Positions 1 to 4,745 of a stretch of 9,155 nt of DNA are shown here, piece after piece. The stretch lies in NCBI GenBank assembly GCA_023419055.1, contig JAEZYO010000024.1, positions 1-9,155 on the forward strand, read 5' to 3'. This DNA comes from Pseudomonadota bacterium. Its GTDB lineage: Bacteria > Myxococcota > Polyangia > Polyangiales > Polyangiaceae. The translations under genes and the position numbers were made by a program. Numbering within the stretch: position 1 is the first letter of the stretch; the number at the start of each line of letters is the position of its first letter. Under the pieces are notes generated by a model that had not been told where the DNA came from, ran no database searches, and was given only the letters and a program-made list of their open reading frames with translations.

Positions 1-274
1 ACCCCTCAGCGCTAACCAGAATCAAAGCCGTCCAGAAGTCTTCGCCACATCGCCATGCTCCCGTCGCGCACCGTTTCACGCTCTTCCGGCGGGGCAAGCA
101 ACCTCGGCAGGCTCAAGCCTTCGCCGACGGTTCGACGCGACTTGCGACGTGCCGGGTGTCGATCGAGTCGAATGCGACTCTCGGTATTCCTTATCCTTAC
201 ACGCTCGATGATCCGAATCAGATCCCGAGCATCGTCGTTGCGGGAGCCGGCGTGGGCAAGTTAGCTTCCTCGCC
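1..274. other. Weakly coding leader, possible 3' end of an upstream gene
   Basis: No gene can be assigned with confidence. On the + strand the frame starting at position 3 is open from the window edge to a TGA at 276-278. That TGA would overlap the ATG of the next gene as ATGA. The last part of this frame reads like protein (…TLDDPNQIPSIVVAGAGVGK…). The earlier part does not, and its third-position G+C (about two thirds by my count) is clearly lower than in neighbouring genes. A second + frame is open from position 2 to a TGA near 211. The 69-codon frame from 55 to 264 looks no better. Either an upstream gene ends here with translational coupling, or this is an untranslated leader. Confidence 0.25.
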
Positions 275-970
275 ATGAAGCGGCTGCAAGGTCGAAGGGT
301 CGTGCTCACGGGTGCCTCGCGTGGCATCGGTTTCGAAACGGCGAAGCTCTTCAGCGCCGAAGGCGCGGAGGTCATCGGTGTCGCGAGGAACGAGTCCAAG
401 TTGAGCGAGCTCGAACGCGCGCTACCCGGCTTCCAGAAGCTCGCGGGCGACATCACGGATCCTTCGCTCGGCGGGCGAGTGGCGCAGGCGGTGAAGGCGC
501 GCTGGGGCGCGCTCGACCTCTTGATCAACAACGCCGCGATCCAGGAGTGGAACAAGGGCTTCCGCGAGGAGCCCGTCGACGCGCTGGAGCGCAATTTCAA
601 GGCGAACGTGCTCTCCGCGCACTACCTGACGCACGCGCTCTTGCCGCTCTTGCTCGAGGGCAAGGAGCCGCGCGTCATCAACGTGAGCTCCGGCGCCGGC
701 AAGCTGGACGTCATCAAGACGGACGGCACCATGCCCGCTTACCGCCTCACCAAGTTCGCGTTGAACGGCATGACCATGCTCCACGCGGCCGATCTCGCCG
801 GCAAGGTCGCCGTAAACTCGCTCGACCCCGGCTGGCTCAAGACCGACCTCGGCGGTCCCAACGCTCCCGGCGAGCCGCCGGACGGCGCGCGCCGCACGCT
901 CGAGCTCGCGCTCAAGCCTTTCGACGTGACGGGCCGCTTCTTCTACGGGGAAGAAGAGATCACCTTCTGA
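275..970 (+). CDS. Short-chain dehydrogenase/reductase, C-factor (CsgA)/sniffer-like
   Basis: A 231-residue classical SDR, likely an NAD(P)H-dependent cytoplasmic oxidoreductase of unknown substrate. The cofactor-binding TGASRGIG motif is at residues 12-19, the GD pair at 58-59, the NNAA motif at 85-88, Asn111 in helix 4, the NVSS strand at 136-139, and the catalytic YxxxK at Tyr156/Lys160. The Ser-to-Tyr spacing is about four residues longer than usual, as in carbonyl-reductase-like members. The C-terminal half (DPGWLKTDLGGPNA, then TGRFFY near the end) closely resembles what I recall of Myxococcus CsgA, whose SDR-like C-factor acts in developmental signalling. That resemblance is family-level and does not prove the role. 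The ATG at 275 is chosen because the Rossmann strand starts a few residues later. No clear Shine-Dalgarno precedes it. Confidence 0.93.
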   Translation: MKRLQGRRVVLTGASRGIGFETAKLFSAEGAEVIGVARNESKLSELERALPGFQKLAGDITDPSLGGRVAQAVKARWGALDLLINNAAIQEWNKGFREEPVDALERNFKANVLSAHYLTHALLPLLLEGKEPRVINVSSGAGKLDVIKTDGTMPAYRLTKFALNGMTMLHAADLAGKVAVNSLDPGWLKTDLGGPNAPGEPPDGARRTLELALKPFDVTGRFFYGEEEITF

Positions 971-987
971 GCCGTCCAGCAGGACGA

Positions 988-1019
988 CGCGAGCTCGGGC
1001 CTTGACGCCGGAGCTCGCG
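988..1019. terminator. Candidate hairpin between the SDR and the Cys-rich lipoprotein gene
   Basis: CGCGAGCTC at 988-996 is the exact reverse complement of GAGCTCGCG at 1011-1019, giving a 9-bp perfect stem with a 14-nt loop. It lies 18 nt after the SDR stop codon and 23 nt before the next ATG. No T-tract follows, so it is not a canonical intrinsic terminator. It could be a factor-assisted terminator, an mRNA 3'-end stabiliser, or an attenuating leader of the downstream gene. Confidence 0.4.
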
Positions 1020-1042
1020 AGCAGCCAATCTCAACCCGGAGC

Positions 1043-1759
1043 ATGAAGCACGGTGAGGTTGGGTGGAGCGCGTTGATTCTCATCGTCGGCTCGTCGATCG
1101 GCTGGGGCGGTTGCGCTCCCGGAGACGAGAGCGAACCCGCGAGCGCGTTCTTCGAGAGCCGGGTTCGAGTGATCTGCGAGAAGAACGCGGAGTGCTGCCA
1201 CGAGAACGAGTCCGTCGAAGCGACCAGGGAATACTGCCTGGAGACGACGGCGGACCTCGAGAAGGGCGGCTTCGCCCTCGATCAGAAGCTCGAAGCGGCC
1301 CTCTCGTCCGGCAAGGTGACCTACGACGAATCGGCGCGCGACGCGTGCTACGCCGCGATTCGCGCCTCGAGCTGCGCCGACTGGCAGCACGCGATCGCAG
1401 GAGCGCCGATCGAGCCCTGCACGCGCATCTTCGTCGGTAAGCTCGCGGACGGCGAGGAGTGCGAAAGCTACTTCGAGTGCGCGTCGCAGTTCTGTGACAG
1501 CACCTCTTCGGGGACGCGCGGGACGTGCAAGGCGAAGGGTGTCACGGGTTCGGCCTGCAACCACGCGCACGAGATGAGCTGCGCCAACGGGCTCGACTGC
1601 AGCATCGTTGCTCAAGTCGAGCCGACCTGCGTGGCGCGCGGCGAGCTCGGCGCCGAGTGCACGAGGGGCGAGCAGTGCTACTCGCAAATCTGTGAAGCCG
1701 GCGCCTGCACCGAAGGTTGCTGGGCGAACCCGCTGTCACATCAGACAGTCGGCCTCTGA
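1043..1759 (+). CDS. Cys-rich putative secreted lipoprotein
   Basis: A 238-residue protein of unknown function. The N-terminus is a signal peptide (hydrophobic stretch about residues 8-19) leading to Gly-Gly-Cys24. Cys24 is a plausible lipobox cysteine, although Trp at -3 is atypical. The mature part has 20 further cysteines. Residues 140-226 form three related modules with the loose pattern C-x5-C-x4-C-x(4-10)-C: 140/146/151/162, 172/180/186/196 and 206/212/217/222. This is the Dickkopf-like Cys-rich style common in myxobacterial exported proteins. The central region (residues 25-126) is helical with its own paired cysteines (45, 51, 52, 65, 102, 111, 126). Export and disulfide bonding are inferred. 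A GGAG lies only one nucleotide before the ATG, so the ribosome-binding site is poor. The gene converges on the GH45-like gene. Confidence 0.85.
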   Translation: MKHGEVGWSALILIVGSSIGWGGCAPGDESEPASAFFESRVRVICEKNAECCHENESVEATREYCLETTADLEKGGFALDQKLEAALSSGKVTYDESARDACYAAIRASSCADWQHAIAGAPIEPCTRIFVGKLADGEECESYFECASQFCDSTSSGTRGTCKAKGVTGSACNHAHEMSCANGLDCSIVAQVEPTCVARGELGAECTRGEQCYSQICEAGACTEGCWANPLSHQTVGL

Positions 1760-1784
1760 GCGGCGCTCGGCCTCTGAGCGGCGC
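1750..1784. repeat. 18-bp-period tandem duplication over a stop codon
   Basis: The 17-mer CGGCCTCTGAGCGGCGC occurs at 1750-1766 and again, identical, at 1768-1784, a period of 18 bp. The first copy carries the TGA stop of the Cys-rich lipoprotein gene (1757-1759). The second lies in the 40-bp gap between the two convergent genes. A slippage duplication at the gene end is the simplest explanation. Confidence 0.85.
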
Positions 1785-1799
1785 CCGGCCTTCGCACCA

Positions 1800-3056
1800 T
1801 CAGTTCGTCCAGGGGATGCCACCCTCGCCGCAGGAATAGAAGACGTCCCACTCGCCCTGGGTGTTGTTGGTGTTGTTGGGCCAGGCGCATGTCGGGCGGC
1901 AACAATCTTCCATGGTGGTCGTGCCGAAGCCGGAGGCGAAGCTGCTGTCGGCGGTTTCGACGGTCTGCGCGGTGGGGTCGGGCGGCGGGGACTCCGAGTC
2001 ATTCAGGCGGCAGCCGGTGACGCGCGTCAGGTTCTCGGGGCACGCGACCTTCTTCGCCCGGACGTTCCAGTTGTTGTGATAGAGGCTGTCGGCCTGGTTG
2101 GTCTGGATGCACGAGTTGCGCGCCGTGGTCTGGACGTACTCGGAGTCGGCCTGGATCTGGTTGCACTCCGATTCGATCTTGGCCTGGCAGGCCTCGGACG
2201 AGAACCCGCCCTGACACTCGGCGAAGCGTGAGGCGCGCGTGCCACCCTGCCAGTCGCCGCCTTGATCCGGGTAGCCGTCGTAGAGCGTCGCGTTCGCGGT
2301 ACAGCCGTTGAAGTTCCCGTGGCCGCCCGACGCCATGTAGAGATCGAAGCTGTTCTTCTTACCGACGCCGGTGTTGAACACCTGAGCGATCACCGGCTTG
2401 GGCGGGGTCACGCCGGACGCGCCCACGGGCGTCTCGTAGACGAGCTGCCAGCACTCGCAGCACGTCGAGTTGCCGTCGGTCGGGCCGTCGAACCCGACGA
2501 CCGCGTAGGTAAACGGCGGATCATCCATGCCGGAATCATCTGCTGCCGCCTGCTTCATCTCGGCGCTGAAGACCATCGAGCGCGGACACATGAAGGCGTT
2601 GCCTCCTCCGCACGCTGAGCCGGACTCGTTGCCCGCGTCGGGCGGATCGATCGAGTAGTCGGGACACTCGACTTCACACGAGCCGCCGCAGTCGACGCCC
2701 GTCTCGTCGCCGTCTTTCTTCGCGTTGAGACACTGAGGCGCGACGTAGTTGGGCGCACCGGCGCTTCCCGCGCTCCCCGCGCTCCCAGCGCTCCCGGCGC
2801 TGCCTCCGCTTGCCGCGCCTCCGGCCCCCGCGCTCCCGGCCGATCCGCCCGATCCTCCGCTGCTACCGCCGGTGCCCGCGGTGCCCGCGACTCCACCGGC
2901 GCCGGCTGATCCACTCGATCCGCCGTTGCTACTCGCCGGAAGCGAGGAGGAGCCGGAGTCACAACCGACGCTGAACCCGACGCCCAGCAAGACGAGGCAC
3001 GACGTCAGTCGCGCCGCACGCGCTGCGACCGATTCCTGGGACCGGTTCCAATGCAT
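1800..3056 (-). CDS. GH45-type endoglucanase lipoprotein with circularly permuted catalytic domain
   Basis: A 418-residue exported protein. Residues 1-31 are a signal peptide ending in Val-Gly-Cys32 (probable lipid attachment, Asp at +2). Residues 34-101 form a Gly/Ser/Ala linker. Residues 109-131 carry the 'KDGDETGVDCGGSC' Cys motif. The rest matches GH45 cellulases, but in rotated order. First come SACGGGNAFMC (147-157), CCEC (199-202), NSFDL (235-239, Asp238 equivalent to the catalytic acid), FNGC (249-252) and VACPENLTRVTGCRLND (337-353). Then, at the C-terminus, comes the segment that is N-terminal in fungal enzymes: MEDCCRPTCAW (382-392, Asp384 equivalent to the catalytic base) and VFYSC (405-409). 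Both catalytic Asp and most disulfide Cys are present. The likely role is cell-surface hydrolysis of cellulose or another beta-glucan, which is inferred. A GGAG lies close to the ATG. Confidence 0.85.
   Translation of the reverse strand: MHWNRSQESVAARAARLTSCLVLLGVGFSVGCDSGSSSLPASSNGGSSGSAGAGGVAGTAGTGGSSGGSGGSAGSAGAGGAASGGSAGSAGSAGSAGSAGAPNYVAPQCLNAKKDGDETGVDCGGSCEVECPDYSIDPPDAGNESGSACGGGNAFMCPRSMVFSAEMKQAAADDSGMDDPPFTYAVVGFDGPTDGNSTCCECWQLVYETPVGASGVTPPKPVIAQVFNTGVGKKNSFDLYMASGGHGNFNGCTANATLYDGYPDQGGDWQGGTRASRFAECQGGFSSEACQAKIESECNQIQADSEYVQTTARNSCIQTNQADSLYHNNWNVRAKKVACPENLTRVTGCRLNDSESPPPDPTAQTVETADSSFASGFGTTTMEDCCRPTCAWPNNTNNTQGEWDVFYSCGEGGIPWTN
2761..2805. repeat. 9-bp tandem repeat coding the Gly-Ser-Ala linker
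   Basis: Five consecutive 9-bp units (consensus GCGCTCCCN on the + strand) encode the Gly-Ser-Ala run at about residues 86-100 of the GH45-like lipoprotein. Related degenerate Gly/Ser-rich coding sequence continues to about 2936. Such linkers usually hold a domain away from the membrane anchor. The repeats are likely length-variable by slippage. Confidence 0.7.
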
Positions 3057-3270
3057 GTCTCCGCGTCTACCACAGGACCTGTGTAGTGAGGCAGCGGTGC
3101 ATGTGGTTTGCCGTCAAGCGGAAATGTTCCAACGAGAAAGGGGGCGCAGCGCGCAAATCTTGTAACGAATGTGCACTGCGTGAGCCACGAGGGCGGGCTC
3201 ACAACACTGACTAGGTCTCGGCGATTCCAGCGCCGAGTGCAGACCAGCTCATTTTCGAGGAGGTTTTGCG
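3057..3270. promoter_or_regulatory. Divergent intergenic region with two inverted repeats
   Basis: This 214-bp gap separates the divergent GH45-like and 3271 genes and must hold both promoters. It is locally richer in A+T around 3118-3170. GTGAGCC (3180-3186) is inverted as GGCTCAC (3196-3202) across a 9-nt spacer. CTCGGCG (3217-3223) is inverted as CGCCGAG (3231-3237) across a 7-nt spacer. Both are perfect 7-bp stems within 60 nt, just upstream of the rightward gene, and could be operators or leader-RNA hairpins. A TTGACG lies on the - strand (3117 to 3112) but has no convincing -10 at normal spacing, so no promoter is called. Confidence 0.45.
3257..3264 (+). promoter_or_regulatory. Strong Shine-Dalgarno for the 3271 gene
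   Basis: GAGGAGGT lies six nucleotides before the ATG at 3271. It is the strongest ribosome-binding site in the window and fixes this start codon. Most other genes here have weak or no Shine-Dalgarno, so this gene is probably translated efficiently. Confidence 0.85.
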
Positions 3271-4263
3271 ATGGAGGCGTCCGTTCAAATTCCCGTGCCT
3301 GCGGCGTCCGACGTGGAGAGCGTGGTGACCGCGCTCGAAATGGCAGCGCTCTTCGGAGCGAAGGGCGAGGGAAACGAAGCGGTGCGGTGGCTGAAGCGCG
3401 CCGCGGAGTCGGCAGGAGCAGAGGGACATGACGAGCGTGCGCTCGCGCTCGCGCGCACCGCGGCGGACCTCGACGACCAGCTCCGGAGCGCACCCGACTA
3501 CGGTCGCACTCCGAGCGAGCGCCCGCTTCCTGCTGCGAGAACGAACGGCGCAGGCGGTGAGTCGGAGCCCTTGCCGATCCCGCTCGGTCGGCGCTCGAGC
3601 CTCCCGAAGCCTCCCTCACGGCCACCGAGCACGACGTCGAGCCTGAGCCCTCTGCCGAGCACGCCGACTCGCCCGCCAGCTCCGTCGCAGCGCACTCAGC
3701 CGCCGCCCAAGCCGCCGCTCTCGCAGCGCTCGCCGTCGGTCGCCTCGGCTGCGCCGCGTCGCGACGCAGGCTCGCTCACTCCTTCGGCCCCGCGTGTCGC
3801 GGGAGCCTCGCGCTACCCTCAAGCTTCGAGCGCTTCACGCCCGAGCTCCCTGTCTCCGGCGCCACGCGCGAGTAGCCTGACGCCGAAGCCGTCGAGCGTG
3901 AGGGCGAGGTCGAGCATCCAGCCGTCCCCGAGCACGCCCGAAGAGTCGAAGCCGGACGAGGCGGCCGTGACGGTGCGCGCTACGACCGGCAACGGAACGA
4001 ACTCCGTGACCAACGGGCCTGCGGCGCCCGAGGCGAACGGTGCTCGCAAGAGCGCCGAACCTGAAAGGCCGATCAAGCTCGCCAAGGGCTCCGTCTGCTC
4101 GAGACAGACTGCGCGCGTCAGCGTGCAGGCGAGCACGGAGCCCGGCGTCTATGTCATGCGCCTGCTCGACGACGACGAGACCACCCTCCCCGGCAGAGCG
4201 GTAGAAGGGTTGCTCGTCCTCGTCGATCCGGACGCGAAGCTGCCGGCGGAGGATTCGAACTGA
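3271..4263 (+). CDS. Unknown protein: helical N-terminus, Pro/Ser-rich middle, small C-terminal domain
   Basis: A 330-residue protein whose family I do not recognise. Residues 14-72 are predicted helical and Ala-rich, with two or three helices resembling a TPR/Sel1-like hairpin (EAVRWLKRAAESAG, then ERALALARTAADL). Residues about 80-225 are a disordered stretch dominated by Pro, Ser, Arg and Thr. Residues 226-265 remain low-complexity. Residues 266-320 look like a small beta-rich domain (ARVSVQ…GVYVMRLLDDDE…EGLLVLVDPD). There is no signal peptide and no membrane segment, so it is probably cytoplasmic. Its many Ser/Thr-Pro-Arg contexts could be kinase targets, which is speculation. The start is fixed by the strong Shine-Dalgarno. 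It converges with the small basic-protein gene, with 22 bp between the stops. Confidence 0.85.
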   Translation: MEASVQIPVPAASDVESVVTALEMAALFGAKGEGNEAVRWLKRAAESAGAEGHDERALALARTAADLDDQLRSAPDYGRTPSERPLPAARTNGAGGESEPLPIPLGRRSSLPKPPSRPPSTTSSLSPLPSTPTRPPAPSQRTQPPPKPPLSQRSPSVASAAPRRDAGSLTPSAPRVAGASRYPQASSASRPSSLSPAPRASSLTPKPSSVRARSSIQPSPSTPEESKPDEAAVTVRATTGNGTNSVTNGPAAPEANGARKSAEPERPIKLAKGSVCSRQTARVSVQASTEPGVYVMRLLDDDETTLPGRAVEGLLVLVDPDAKLPAEDSN

Positions 4264-4285
4264 CGCGCCGGCAGACGCGCTGAAG

Positions 4286-4399
4286 TTACTTCTTCAGGCC
4301 TTCGCGACGGCGCTTGTTCTTCGCCTTGACGGCGGAGCGGTAGAGCTTCGAGCGCTTGCGGTTGGTCTTGCGCGGCTTGTTCTTGGTCGCGAGGTACAT
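4286..4399 (-). CDS. 37-aa very basic small protein, last gene of the RNase E/G operon
   Basis: A 37-codon ORF on the - strand. The protein starts MYLATKNKPRKTNRKR and ends REGLKK. It has 10 Lys and 7 Arg but only one acidic residue (Glu33), and no cysteine. 35 of its 37 codons end in G or C, as expected of a real gene in this genome. It begins 20 nt after the PilZ stop codon on the same strand, so it is probably cotranscribed with the RNase E/G and PilZ genes. The composition suggests RNA binding or a small ribosome-associated protein (compare bTHX- or mS38/AURKAIP1-type basic peptides), but I cannot assign a family. There is no evident Shine-Dalgarno. A 6-bp inverted repeat (4280-4285/4292-4297) spans its stop codon. 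Confidence 0.72.
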   Translation of the reverse strand: MYLATKNKPRKTNRKRSKLYRSAVKAKNKRRREGLKK

Positions 4400-4419
4400 G
4401 GCGGGGACGCGAAAGGTAG

Positions 4420-4731
4420 CTATGCCCTCCGGGCGGTCAACAACTTTTCGAGGAGGGAGGCTGAATAGGTGCTCAGTTGTTTGAAAACGACCCCGACTCC
4501 CGGGGGATCCGTCTCGATCCGCACCACCTCGCCCACGCCCTCGATGGTCTCGATGCCGTCGGTCACCACCGTGAAGCGCAGGTTCACCTCGGCGCCGACG
4601 GCGAGCTTGGCGCTGGTTTTGATGAACGCCCCGGAGCGCGAGATGTTCGTGACGTAGTCCTGAACGAACTGATCGAAGGAGTCGAACTCCTTGTTGATCG
4701 TCACGCGCTCGTTCTTGCGTCCGTGGTCCAT
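4420..4731 (-). CDS. PilZ-domain protein (c-di-GMP-binding type)
   Basis: A 103-residue single-domain PilZ protein. The c-di-GMP-binding signature is present: RKNER at residues 5-9 (RxxxR) and NISRSG at 29-34 (the [D/N]xSxxG motif, with Asn for Asp). The rest forms the beta-barrel (GAFIKTS, VGAEVNLRFTVVTDG, GVGEVVRIETDPPGVGVVF) and a C-terminal helix (residues 86-100). It resembles the PilZ subfamily that is repeated in Myxococcus xanthus (TIGR02266-type). It is likely a cytoplasmic c-di-GMP receptor. The ATG at 4731 is chosen because it directly precedes RxxxR. It lies 14 nt after the RNase E/G stop, with a modest AGGCGG six nt upstream. Upstream codons in this frame overlap the RNase gene and are not credible. 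The operon position suggests a link to RNA turnover, which is inference. Confidence 0.92.
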   Translation of the reverse strand: MDHGRKNERVTINKEFDSFDQFVQDYVTNISRSGAFIKTSAKLAVGAEVNLRFTVVTDGIETIEGVGEVVRIETDPPGVGVVFKQLSTYSASLLEKLLTARRA

Positions 4732-4745
4732 GAGAAACCGCCTGG

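Noticed and set aside
1608..2231. Open + frame spanning the convergent gene ends
   Set aside because: It crosses two well-supported genes in the wrong frame or strand and has shadow composition.
2761..2805. 9-bp repeats as a CRISPR-like or intergenic repeat array
   Set aside because: They encode an in-frame Gly-Ser-Ala linker, have no spacers, and lie inside a coding sequence.
3005..3625. Open - strand frame of 206 codons across the divergent intergenic region
   Set aside because: It overlaps the starts of both flanking genes and the strong Shine-Dalgarno, is Arg-rich, and has no motif.
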